Shown here one piece after another: positions 45,675-56,104 of a stretch of DNA of 64,000 bases. The notes beneath the pieces were generated by a model. The model was not told the DNA's origin and made no database searches. It worked only from the letters and a program-made list of their open reading frames with translations. The DNA is taken from assembly GCA_025765595.1 (NCBI GenBank), contig JAIVFH010000001.1, positions 1,051,897-1,115,896 of the forward strand. The letters are read 5' to 3'. Position 1 is the first letter of the stretch. The number at the start of each line of letters is the position of its first letter. This DNA comes from Obelidium mucronatum. Its lineage: Eukaryota; Chytridiomycota; Chytridiomycetes; Chytridiales; Chytriomycetaceae. The position numbers and the translations under genes were made by a program.

Positions 45675-47445
45675 ATGGGCTGTGAGTATGAGTCTTTTGT
45701 TTTAAGGTGATATTTCGTCTAACAGCGCTGATGTAACAGTCCGTCTTCTGCATTTGCTGAAGCCATTTTTGGCCTATATGCCTGAAATTGAGGCTCCTGA
45801 CAGAAAGGTGTGTTTTGGTTTAGTTGATTGTCGGGGAGACGGCTCTCAGCATGGACTAGAACAAGAGCAGAAGTCCCCCGGCTGCGGTCAAAGACTGATC
45901 TATTCAAATTTAAAACCAGATTGCTTTCCGCGAGAAAGTCATGTGGACCGCAATCACTCTTTTTATTTTTTTGGTCTGCTCGCAGATCCCTCTGTACGGT
46001 ATCATGTCCTCAGATACTTCTGACCCGCTCTACTGGATGCGTGTTATTATGGCTTCTAACAGAGGAACTCTGATGGAACTCGGTATCACCCCAATCATTA
46101 CCTCTGGAATGATCATGCAGCTTCTAGCTGGTGCCAAATTGATTGAGGTGGACTACTCCTTAAAGGAAGACAGAGCTCTTTTTGGAGGGGCCCAAAAGTT
46201 GTTCGCTATGGTCATTGCCGTGGGTCAGGCCACTGTTGCTGTGTGGTCTGGTGTTTATGGAAACCCTGCTGAAATCGGAGCTGGAATCTGTTTCATTCTA
46301 GTTGTTCAATTGTGCTTTGCTGCACTTTTGACAATGTTGTTAGACGAGCTGTTGCAAAAGGGTTATGGTCTCGGCTCTGGTATCTCGTTGTTTATTGCCA
46401 CCAACATTTGCGAGAGCATTGTTTGGAGAGCTTTTTCACCAACTACTTACAACACCGGAAAGGGTACGTGCCTCTCTCATATTTTTGATGTAAATTCACA
46501 CCGACATATTTTTTTAGGAATGGAGTTTGAAGGTGCCATCACGGCTCTTGTGTACCTTTTGTTCACTCGTAACGACAAGTTCCGTGCTCTCAAGGAGGCC
46601 ATGTACCGCTCAAACCTCCCCAACGTATCCAACCTTCTGTCCACTATTGGAGTGTTCGGAGTTGTTATTTACTTGCAAGGATTCAAGGTGGATGTTCCCG
46701 TGAAGCACAGTACTCAGCGTGGTCAACAGGGTGCTTACCCAGTCAAGCTGTTTTACACTTCCAACATGCCAATTATGTTGGTTTCCGCCCTTCAGTCCAA
46801 CTACTTCTTCATCAGTCAATTGTTGTACCACCGTTTCCCAGAGAACCTGGCTGTCAAATTGATGGGAGTCTGGAAGGTAATTTTGTAATAGATATTTGTG
46901 CAAAAAGTTCTCAACTGAATCTTAAATGTTGAAATGTAGAACATTGAAGGAATCCCACAAGAGTTCGCAACTTCTGGGCTCGCCTACTACATTTCTCCTC
47001 CTAGAACCGTTACAGCCATCACTGTTGACCCAATCCACTTTTTGGTGTACCTCGCCTTTATGCTTACTGCGTGTGCTGTTTTGTCGCAGACTTGGATTGA
47101 AGTCTCTGGTGCTTCCCCGCGGGACGTTGCCAAGCAGTTGCAAGCTCAAGGACTTGTATTGAGAGGAGGAAGCAAAGATCAAACCTTGTACAAGGAGCTG
47201 AAGAATGTGATTCCTACTGCGGCCGCTTTTGGTGGTTTGGTTGTTGGTGCTCTGTCGGTTGGAGCTGACTTGATGGGTGCTATTGGAAGCGGAACTGGTA
47301 TCTTGTTAGCTGTGACAACTATTTACCAATATTTCGAGGTTTGTACTCGCTCGTGTTTTATCCTCTTATGGTTGACTTAACTTCCTGTGTTCAGATCTTT
47401 GTGAAGGAGAACCAAGAAGCCGGCGCTCAGGATATGTTCAACTAA
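45675..47445 (+). CDS. SEC61: Sec61 alpha, protein-conducting channel of the ER translocon
   Basis: Six exons: 45675..45681 (only ATGGGCT), 45740..45807, 45920..46463, 46518..46876, 46940..47338, 47395..47445; 475 aa, every junction in phase. It begins [20 protein letters not shown] and has ten membrane segments, for example [20 protein letters not shown] (TM1) and [17 protein letters not shown] (plug/TM2 region). [16 protein letters not shown] and [20 protein letters not shown] are near-invariant. It forms the channel for co-translational protein import into the ER. The seven-base first exon is easily missed. No frame breaks. Confidence 0.97.
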
Positions 47446-47685
47446 ATAACTTGTTGAATTCGGTTGTGTTTTTTAATGTCATAGTTTGTGTTTGTAAACT
47501 ATTTGCTCCCTTTTTTCTTGCGACTGATTGGATTGTGCGGTGTTGAGTTTGATGATTTTTGATAATACATGCGTCTCTCATGTTTAGTTTTTGGTGATGG
47601 TTGCATCCTGTTGTAGTGGCTTTTGGCGGGAATTGGTGTTTATTCTATTGGAAAAATTGGTCGTGCAACGGACAAAAAACAATAG

Positions 47686-48685
47686 ATGGTAGTTGCATTC
47701 TGGCCCTCCAAAACAGTTGGTCATTGGGGGTAATATTACTCTCCTGGTAACTTGAATCTTACACCTTCTCCTTCTCAGTGAACCAACAAGTACATTGGAT
47801 TGGTGTGAGGAGAATTATGCCGTGACTCAATACATTGCGGAATACTACAACACGCTGTCGAATATATCATTCCTTATTGTTTCTGTATTTGGCCTCAAAA
47901 CTCTCAGGGAATTGCGCGTGGAAGAGTTGCGAGATTACTTGGCTTTGGGAAGTTTGGTTGTTGTTGGCATTGGATCAACACTATTCCATGGGACTATGCA
48001 GTTTAGTACATACATTTCAATTAATATTTATTTACCCACTAGCAGATTCCACGCTCAAATTTTGGATGAAGTACCAATGATTTATGTAAATTGTTTCTCT
48101 GCTCAAGAACCACCAACCATCGTTAACACACAGAAACTCTAGAATGGATTCATTATTGTGTATTCAGCTCTTGCTGTTCTGGATAGACAGGAGAATAACG
48201 CTCTAGCTATCCTGTTTACTATACTTGCAACCATCATTAGCGTCATGTATTACATTACCAAAGACAATGAATTTTTTGGAAACTGCCACGCGAGCCTAGT
48301 TGTTGTTCTTATTTTTGCGCCACCTGTTCAGCTCAAGAGGTTGTATCAAAAGTTCGGAAAGTATCACCCTGAAGAGACATTTTCAAATCTCTGGAAAGTG
48401 TATTGGTACAGCATCATCACGTATTTGGGGGGATTTGGTTTGTGGTCATTTGATAACAGACACTGCTTAGTATTGAGAAGTGCAAAAGAGAAGGTTGGAT
48501 TTCCAGCGAATGCGTTACTCGAATTTCACTTGTGGTGGCACGTATTTTCGGCGTTGGGGGGCTATGGGGTTGTTATTCTGCTTTGTTGGATGAGGCTTAT
48601 AGCGTTGGGAAGGTGGGATGTAAATGCAGAGTGGAAGTGGGGCTGGTTCCCGAAGCTGAATTCAATGAAGGGTAAGACCGAGTAA
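47686..48685 (+). CDS. alkaline ceramidase (3 of 3)
   Basis: Exons 47686..47729 (MVVAFWPSKTVGHWG), 47779..48000, 48046..48085, 48143..48685 (282 aa), in phase. The tiny first exon was found because the body has no ATG: it joins as GHWG|EPTSTLDWCEENY, the usual fungal ceramidase start. FHGTMQFHAQILDEVPMIY and LLEFHLWWHVFSALG carry the active-site residues. Membrane segments as in the copies at 23.4 and 24.7 kb, and the same three intron positions. This copy is 22 kb from the tandem pair and has no frame break. Confidence 0.88.
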
Positions 48686-48715
48686 AATCCTTCAATTCTT
48701 TTTTTCTTAACCCGC

Positions 48716-49909
48716 ATGACATCGTTGATTGAGCCGTTTCCTATTCGAATTTGCACCGAAGCTCAAAGTGGCCGCTTTGCAATCGCTTCGAGAGACATTC
48801 CAAAGGATTCATTAGTCCTGCGGGCGAGGGCATTTGGGATTGGTATGAATGAACAACTTGAGAAACCTTCTCCTGACTTGATGAACAGCGACATCACACC
48901 CTTGCCGCAAGGAATGCTGCTCGGCTTGCTTCAATGCAAATACAATGGCTTCGTCTCTTCCCTACTCTTGTCCCAGTGTGTTCCTCGGTTTATTATTGCT
49001 CTGCCAAATGTCAACAGATACATCTGCCGCTTCACTCTCAATACGAATGTTCTCGCTTCAAAGATATAAACATCATTCCATCTTCCTCGACGGCTTTTGA
49101 TAAACTGCTAGCTTCCATCGACGAGTTTCTACATAGGGATCCCGTTACTGTTGCATTAGGATCAGGAGCATCCGAAGATCTGACGGATCTTATGGAGGCT
49201 TGTTACTGACCGAAATGATATCATGAGCTTGGCGAGATGGATTCTAAACTTTTGTGTGAGAGTTGAAATCGAACGAGAATTCGGGTCTGACGGGGGACCA
49301 ACCTATTGCTGACTACCTTGAACTTGTTCCAAACGATGAGTCTCTATCGACAGCGGAAAAGATTCAGTTTCATGGACTCCATCGGCTATTTGCTGGGTTG
49401 AAAACGAAACAACATACTTCCAAAACCAAGGCTTTTTCTGAATTGTTTTTGGACGTGTTCCCCACAGTTCATGACCTGGTGACGGGTTATTAGTATTCGT
49501 CAATGCAATGGTTTCGGGTTGTGGGACGCCGAACTGGAATGTATGGGAAATGCAGTTTACCCCGCTGCATCATTCTTCAACCATTCTTGTGAAAAGAATT
49601 TGGAGAGACAGCTGAATATGCGAAGAACTACCAGCACATCGGAGGATGTTGAAGTTGTTGCCGATGCTGTGGATTCTCTGAGTGTAACCATAGGGGCAAC
49701 AACAGACGATATACGAAAGCGGGAAATTTGGAAAGCGCTCAACATCCAAGGTTGAAAATGTTCTTCTTGCGAAACGAGACATAAAGGAAGGCGAGCGACT
49801 GACACACTCTTATATTGACGGGAGCGTAGAGCGCGAGCGCCGAAGGAACGAGCTGAAGGAAACATATTACTTTGATTGCCTGTGCGAAAAATGCGAAAGG
49901 GGCGAGTAA
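48716..49909 (+). CDS. SET-MYND (SMYD-like) lysine methyltransferase-type protein
   Basis: Order of motifs: TEAQSGRFAIASRDIPKDS (start of split SET), CCSACF..YSCPSCSSVYYCSAKCQ..H..YEC (MYND zinc finger), LSTAEKIQFHGLHRLF, CNGFGLWDAELECMGNAVYP, AASFFNHSCEKN (SET N-H-S-C core), GERLTHSYIDGS (SET Y-I-D) and the post-SET Cys cluster YYFDCLCEKC. Continuity needs at least six one-base skips, all +1, near 48910, 48977, 49192, 49265, 49487 and 49732. The CPSC site fixes the extra base to within four positions. As written it is a pseudogene; the intact motifs between breaks argue that the frame was maintained until recently or that the sequence has insertion errors. Confidence 0.78.
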
Positions 49910-50501
49910 TCTTTCTAAGCAAAAAATCTCTTGAAAAGTCTTCCTTAAAAGTAAAACGGACATACTGTTTGTTTCAAAAAGACAACAATAAAAACAAACA
50001 GCATCCAAATATACTAACTTATGATTACTATCGGCATCACCGTGTTGGTCGCTCCGAGGGAGGCAGGACCTGGCAATTTAAATAATTTGATTGAATCATA
50101 ATCGAGACCTTTTGGTCATTTGAGTGCTTCTTGAATTTTTGAATTTCTTGCAATTAGAATCGAATCGGAAGCCGACGAAAGAAGGGCAGAAGTCGGATAA
50201 GAGTTTGACTGAGCCATCGCTGAAGATTCGATCTTTTGAGATGGTTTTGCGATTATTCAGGGGGAAACGCAGCTTTCACAGACTTTTCTGATCGAAAATT
50301 GAGACGTACTTTCGAAGTGAATACCCCTTGCTACAATGTTATTTCGTGAATAATAACGGGCATTCTTTTACATAATTGATTTATATTTCAGAAATCAAAC
50401 GGACATAAATCTCGAATTCTCTTGTTCTCGCCGTCCATAAACACAACGTAGTCGCCGATTGAATCTTTCACTTCAGGAATAAGAACACGATCGCGGAAGT
50501 A
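49910..50501. other. intergenic between convergent genes
   Basis: AT-rich, no coherent frame on either strand. Holds the 3' ends of the SET-MYND and glycosyltransferase genes. Confidence 0.5.
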
Positions 50502-51662
50502 CTATAATCGATCTCGCGGAAAAATGAGCTCCTTGCCCCCACCATTCAAGTGAATGAGCATTGGGACCGTCTTGCTCTCCAAACTCACAAAATAACTTCG
50601 GTTGTACAGTTGGAACTCGGCAAAAATAGGAGCTGGGGGTTGTTGAGAACCACTAAGCTCTGAAGAATGATCCATCAGATAGCCGTTGCGCTCATGGGAT
50701 TCGTAAACGAGTTTTGAAACAATGTGCTGGTCATCGTCAAGTCCTTCCGAGAACATTTTCATGATTTCGGATACAAATGCCGTAAATGGTGCAACTTTGC
50801 CAATCACAACACCTGCATTCACGTATTCAATAGTAGAATTGGGACGAGATGGTCGTCTTCCAGGAGAGCAAATGTCGGCATGCCAGAAAGGCCAGCAATT
50901 CATTTCCGTTGAAACTACAACATCAGGGGTATTCCACTTGCGAAAGTAAAGGTCCTCGATCTCTGAAATATCTCGTTGAAAGATGACATCAAATGCATCA
51001 ATCATTCAGCACAGCGTCGGTTGGATCAAAATTGCAGAGGGTGGGTAGAAGGCGATCGTATTTTCCAGGTTTCCCCGAAAGAAAGCCTGTCAAAGTATTC
51101 ATGGGATCCATATATTTCAAGCGGAATGTTGTTAACAGCAGGCAGAATATAGAGTCGCCTCGCACATCATTTTGGGAATTGCCTTTGTGTCCTTGATTGC
51201 CACAACTCGAAGTGAGGAAGGGGGCCTTGACAGAGCTAATCGTGGAACGGATGCAGTGTAAGATGATCCATCATACTTTTGTCTCTTAAATGGATTTATG
51301 GGAGCCTTCTTGGGAAATCGAGAGCAAATGTGTTTGTGCGTTATGGCTGGGCGGGAATCAAGGCCATACGCAACAAATCCCTGAATCGAAAGCAGTAAAA
51401 TTATTGCGACTGCAATAGAGATCTTGAGGCTTTGAATTGTTGTCTTTGTTTCTTCAATTGTTAGAACAATGTGTGTCAATGCGTGATAACAATGAGACCT
51501 TCTTTCGGTTCGGAGTAACTGTGGATGAAACGGACTGATGTGATACTGGTCCTGGATCTGACATGTGATTGATGGTGTCCGTGCGTAACTTAAATAACGT
51601 TCTGGCAAAAGAAAAATCACAAGTTGCGAATCGACTTGCGATTGGTTGTAAAATCTACCCAA
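50502..51662 (-). CDS. PLOD/GT25-like glycosyltransferase, type II membrane protein
   Basis: From the N-terminus: a signal anchor ISIAVAIILLLSIQGFVAYG, a stem, LRVVAIKDTKAIPKMMCE, PLEIYGSHEYFDRFLSGKPG (after corrections), YDRLLPTLCNFDPTDAVL, IDAFDVIFQRDI (D-x-F-D-V-x-x the likely metal/UDP-sugar site), VVVSTEMNCWPF, YVNAGVVIGKVAPF, DDQH and HLNGGGKEL. The order matches the glycosyltransferase domain of lysyl hydroxylases (PLOD) and related GT25-like enzymes, usually in the ER or Golgi. Three one-base skips are needed (near 51148, 51089 and 51006), all +1. No ATG is found upstream of the anchor, so the 5' end is uncertain. Divergent from the GT90 gene. Confidence 0.68.
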
Positions 51663-51681
51663 CCAATTTCAAAACATTCGA

Positions 51682-53027
51682 ATGATTTCAAAAAGAGCTC
51701 GCGCAATTCTATCATCCGTCGGATTTCTGAGTTTGCTCATTCTACTTCTGCAATCACGGAATGCCACCAGCAAACGACAACAAGACCTCACAATGTCTGA
51801 TTATCAAACAGCCTTTGGTCGTAGCCCTCCGCCAAATCTGAATCAATGGCTCAAATTCGCACACACAAACAACTGTTCAACTTCTATTGGCCACTACACT
51901 CAAATATACGAAGACCTCGGACCATGGCTCCAAACCGGTATCATCAGCAAAGATCTGAAGTTTCCAAAGTATCGTCAAGAGCAAACTTTCACGTTTCAAG
52001 ACGCTGCCTTTTCCCTACCAACAAATGCACACAACATCACATCCTACAGTTCTGAATCACTTACTGAGACCCATCGCTCATGTTCTGAATCCGTCAAAGC
52101 CATTCGAGTTTGTTGTAAATTTTTGGGATGAGCCGGTTGCTGTCCCATCGACACGAAATAATGACGGATATCAAGCGTTTGATTACGAAACCATCTCTGA
52201 AGTATTCTATAAATCCGAATGCTACCACCAGGAATTCGATACCCTGTCCTTTGGTTCCTTGTTGACTCCACCAACGAAAAGCATTCGTAACATACATTCC
52301 TACTTTCTGGGACCCAATACTTTCTTCACGAAGAATATGAAGGGTCCGCTTTTTTCTCAGGCGAAAACAAAGTGTCATTGGGATGTTTTGGTTCCTTTGG
52401 GTTATCACATTCGAATCAGTCGCTCTGTTGTAACGGACAGTGTGCCATGGGAAAACAAGTCGGATATAGTGTTCTGGCGTGGAAGTTCGACTGGAGGGAA
52501 GTATCAGAAGGGATTCAAATGGAAAGAGTATCCAAGGACGCGTTTGGTGGAATGGGGGGTTGTGGGGAGCCAAACTGGAAATCAGTCTGTTGGATATGAC
52601 ATTGGATTTTCCCAGTTTGTTACAAAGCGATTCAGAAACGGAGCAAGAACTTGTGAGTTTATTTGGGCACCCGAAACCGAAGGTTTCATTCAAGGATTCA
52701 ATGCAGTTCAAATACCTTGTTGTTGTGGATGGAAACAGTTGGCCCTCTCGACTTCAAGAGTATTTGCAAACGAACTCTGTTGTGTTATACACAGGTATAT
52801 TCATCGATTGGTACAGCTGGATGTTAGTACCATGGATCCATTACGTTCCTGTTCGGTTGGATTTTTCTGATATGGACGAACGAATTGAATGGCTTGTGAA
52901 GAACGACGCAAAAGCGCGAAAAATTGCCGAGAATGCTAGAGAATTGATGAAATTCGTGAGCAGATTGGAGCAGATGCAATGTTACACATCTCTTCTTCTT
53001 TTGGAATACCAGCATCTTTCAAAGTGA
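51682..53027 (+). CDS. CAP10/GT90-family glycosyltransferase, type II membrane protein
   Basis: MISKRARAILSSVGFLSLLILLLQ gives a signal anchor. Then FVVNFWDEPVAVPS, HWDVLVPLGYHIRIS, DIVFWRGSSTGGKY, LVEWG, FKYLVVVDGNSWPSRLQEYL, DWYSWMLVPWIHYVPVRLDF and LMKFV..RLEQMQCYTSLLLLEY, the full CAP10 (Glyco_transf_90) series, whose cryptococcal member is a xylosyltransferase involved in capsule formation. Two one-base skips are required, near 52053-52062 and in 52630-52655, both +1. It is divergently transcribed from the PLOD-like glycosyltransferase, about 20-80 bp apart, so the two may act on the same glycan. The acceptor is unknown. Confidence 0.8.
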
Positions 53028-53046
53028 AACAAAATGTAAAGCTGAA

Positions 53047-54736
53047 TCAGCCCCAAACGTCTTCCACGCAATGATTTTGTATCCACGCATCTACTAAATC
53101 TTGATGAATACGGGAAGAAGCTAGCTTTCCAAAGCTTGTCCGCACACCGTTTGCCATTCGCACAGCTCCACAAATGTAGATCATTCCACCAGAATTTTCC
53201 ACGAGTTCCCAAATAGTAGCGGAATCTTCTATCAGTAGATCCTGTACATATGCTTTCCTTTCTTGTTCCTGTCTTGAATGGGCAACTCGCAGAGCTGATA
53301 ACACACCGTTATCCAGAAACTGATGCAATTCACGACGATACAGAAAATCGTTCTCGTCTCTGCACCCGAAATAAAGGCGAATGATTCTGTTGCTTCTTGC
53401 TGCTGCCATATGTTGAAGGAATCCCATAAACGGAGCAATTCCTGATCCCGCACATATTAAAACCAGTGGTATGGACAAGTCGTCGGGAAGATGAAATTGA
53501 GATGTGAGGACTTGACATCGTATCGCAAAATTCTCCTGAGCTAATGCGAGAAACGTGCTGCATAGGCCTGGATAGATCATACCAGTTTCAGAGTCGCGGT
53601 CTTGCAAAACTGCAACTGTGATTGAAACACTTTCTTTTGAAGACAAAGGGGAACTGGATATTGAGTAGCGACGAGGAGTCATTGCTGGAATAACACAAAA
53701 GAGTTCCTTGAGAGAAATCGCCTTCGCAATTGGAACCATTGAGATGATATCAAGAAGTGATCGTGGTTTTGGAGTGTCAGTGGGTGGATTGAGAATTTTC
53801 CCACAACCTAAGTTGGATAGTTTCGGAGACAGGAGCGATAGAAAGGATGAAGAAAGGGGTGCGGATAAATCGGCTTTGTGGGTTAAAATGTAGCGGAGAG
53901 TTACTGCTTTGTTCAAAGGTAGTGAAACTGCGACTGAATGGTTCTCTGGAATATTTGCTTTGGTGACTACAAAAGTTCGCGTCTAATGAGGCTCCAAAAG
54001 CTTGAGCCACAGCTCTTACGGCAGAAGTGTCATTCTGTGGATACACTTCCAGATAATCACCAGGTGAGTAGGGTGCTGCCACTGAAATTTCGACATAGTG
54101 AGTCGATCGAAGTGAGCGACTCGTGTTTTGAAGCTCTTTGCTCGCGATGATCGTGGAATTTAAATCCAGAGCTTTCATTATTTCGGGCGACAGACCAGTT
54201 GGGATCCATTGGAAGAATAGGCTTCAATATGAAGCCATCTGTGGGATGGAGGGGAATGGATTCATCAACAAGTGGTGTTCCTTTTTTTACAATTGAAAAC
54301 GAGGGAATTGGGTGCTTCTTTGTTTGGTTTGTCGGAGTAATAGCCAACGAGACATTGATCTCCAAGGACTGCTATGAGCATCAACCCACTATTAAATAAA
54401 AAATTAGGTTAATAGAACATATAGTATTGCTACTCTTTACGACCTTACAGGATGAGATCGCAGGAAAAGGTCCGTGGCATCAATTCCAGCCCCACGAAGC
54501 AACTGAGTAATACCGCCAGGATGATAAGAAACATACTTCGTACAGCAGTACACTTTCCCATGGAGTACCATCCAAAGATCGTCCTTCTTGCGATGGCGTG
54601 CAATCTCTTCGGCAGAGTAATTCCGAACTTCGTTCACGCCTCCACGCATGTCAACGCCAGACGTCTTCAAGCGACCCCAGTCTAGAGACTCTTCCTTCGT
54701 ATTGCTTTTAGTTCCTAATCGTGGAAGGACGCGCAT
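53047..54736 (-). CDS. cytochrome b5 fused to CYPOR-type FAD/NAD(P)H reductase
   Basis: Exon 1 (complement 54449..54736) holds a cytochrome b5 domain: YSAEEIARHRKKDDLWMVLH, YVSYHPGGITQLLRGAGIDAT and LFLRSHP, with the two haem His in H-P-G-G and R-S-H-P. After an intron (54389-54448) come GDYLEVYPQND, PRRYSISSSPLS (FAD-binding R-x-Y-S), ICAGSGIAPFMGFLQ (NADP ribose/pyrophosphate) and LYFGCRDENDFLYR, of the sulfite reductase/P450-reductase FNR class. There is no FMN domain. Electrons would pass from NAD(P)H through FAD to b5. Frame breaks near 54340, 54285, 54200 and 53965 are all +1. It converges with GT90 (19 bp gap). Confidence 0.75.
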
Positions 54737-54894
54737 TGTGGGCTGTTTGGGGTGTCAGTGACATCAATTCGAGTCGATTCGTGTTTCTAAAAATACAGGA
54801 AGACATCAACATGAATGACCGACTAATAGAGAGGTTACCATGGAAGCGAGCTTAAAAGTTATATAACTTTCGACTTACACTTTGTTGAATTTCA

Positions 54895-55293
54895 ATGATG
54901 TTCTCTTTACCTTTTTATTTTGGAATGAGTGGCAGTGCATCGGCTTCGGAACGCCTGGCCCAGAAGCAATTAGACGCCTACAACAGCAGAGATATTGACG
55001 CATTCGTTGCTTGCTACTCTCCAACAGTCCAAGTCTTTAGTTTTCCGTCCATGATTCTACGATTTCCAGCTGGCATTGACGAACTCAAGTCTAGATATGG
55101 ATTGATGTTTGCGCAATATCCGGAACTCCACGCAAAGCTTGTAAAGAGAATGGTTCATGGCGACAAGTGTGTGGACGAAGAATACGTGACAGGAAGAGGA
55201 GATCAGGCGATTAAGGCAGTCGCTGTATATTGGGTTAAGGACAACCTGATTGAAACCGTGTGGTTCTTGGAAGAAAAGACGGAATCAGAATGA
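54895..55293 (+). CDS. SnoaL/NTF2-like small protein
   Basis: Intronless, 132 aa. AQKQLDAYNSRDIDAFVACY is the classic first helix of SnoaL-like and ketosteroid isomerase-like proteins (Q-x-x-A-Y-N-x-R-D-I-D-x-F). FPSMILRFPAGIDELKSRYG and VTGRGDQAIKAVAVYWVKDN continue the cone-shaped fold. These proteins are isomerases, hydrolases or binding proteins; no function is predicted. Divergent from the b5/FNR gene. Confidence 0.75.
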   Translation: MMFSLPFYFGMSGSASASERLAQKQLDAYNSRDIDAFVACYSPTVQVFSFPSMILRFPAGIDELKSRYGLMFAQYPELHAKLVKRMVHGDKCVDEEYVTGRGDQAIKAVAVYWVKDNLIETVWFLEEKTESE

Positions 55294-55374
55294 ACGCAAT
55301 GACATTCGAATTATTGTTTTTGAGGGTCGATAAGCAGATTCAATCTCCAAAATTAAAACTTCGCAGTTTCGAAT

Positions 55375-56022
55375 ATGGAGCGACATATGATCAGGTTGAC
55401 ACTCGTAGCACCCCAACTGCCAAGAATAGTTCTCAGCCATCCGCCGACATCTTATGACGATGAGTCTGTGCTTGCACTGTACCACGATCCCATGTTCCTT
55501 CAGCATCTCCCTCTTTGTGTAAAATCACCACCGATTACTACTATCGACCAAATTGTCCAGAAAAGAACCAAAGAAACCAGTGATTCTCTTATTTTTGACT
55601 TTCGGATCCATAACTTTCAAACTGGAGCATTTCTGGGAACAGCCAAGTTGAGGCTCACGACCGGCTTGTTTGAAACGTGCGAAGCTGGGATCGGGGTTAT
55701 TGGCAACTCTTGGAAACAAGGAATTGCGACCGAGGCGCTTTATTTGTTATTAGAATATGCATTTCGTGGGGTGCGTGACGGAGGGTTGGGATGCAACAGG
55801 GTTTCCTTCACCACAAGTGAAGAGAATACTGGAATGAAAGGATGGCTAGAAGCGAGGGCAAACATAAGAAAAGAAGGAAGCCTGAAGAAAGCGTGGAAAA
55901 TGAGGACCGGCGATTTGGTGGATGTTGCGTTGTATGGACTACAGCGGAGCGAGTGGGAGGGAAACGTGAAACAAAGACTCGAAGGATATCTGTTTCGGGC
56001 CGTGGAAAATATGCAAGAGTAG
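55375..56022 (+). CDS. GNAT-family N-acetyltransferase
   Basis: Intronless, 215 aa. RIVLSHPPTSYDDESVLALY, DPMFLQHLPLCV, FRIHNFQTGAFLGTAKLRL, then AGIGVIGNSWKQGIATEALY (Q/R-x-x-G-x-A acetyl-CoA loop) and NRVSFTTSEENTGMKGWLEA. It ends with VDVALYGLQRSEWEGNVKQRL, the same plan as the gene at 42542-43258, so the two are dispersed paralogues. The substrate is unknown. No frame breaks. Confidence 0.8.
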   Translation: MERHMIRLTLVAPQLPRIVLSHPPTSYDDESVLALYHDPMFLQHLPLCVKSPPITTIDQIVQKRTKETSDSLIFDFRIHNFQTGAFLGTAKLRLTTGLFETCEAGIGVIGNSWKQGIATEALYLLLEYAFRGVRDGGLGCNRVSFTTSEENTGMKGWLEARANIRKEGSLKKAWKMRTGDLVDVALYGLQRSEWEGNVKQRLEGYLFRAVENMQE

Positions 56023-56104
56023 TTTTATAGTAGAGTTTATTGGTATTACTTATTTTTAGTTACATTCCATCGATTGAATAACTTTTCGTATCACAAGAGT
56101 GTTT

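Noticed and set aside
48716..49909. Pieces of the SET-MYND gene as separate small genes
   Set aside because: The motif order continues across pieces and each junction is a one-base step, so one gene is the simpler reading.
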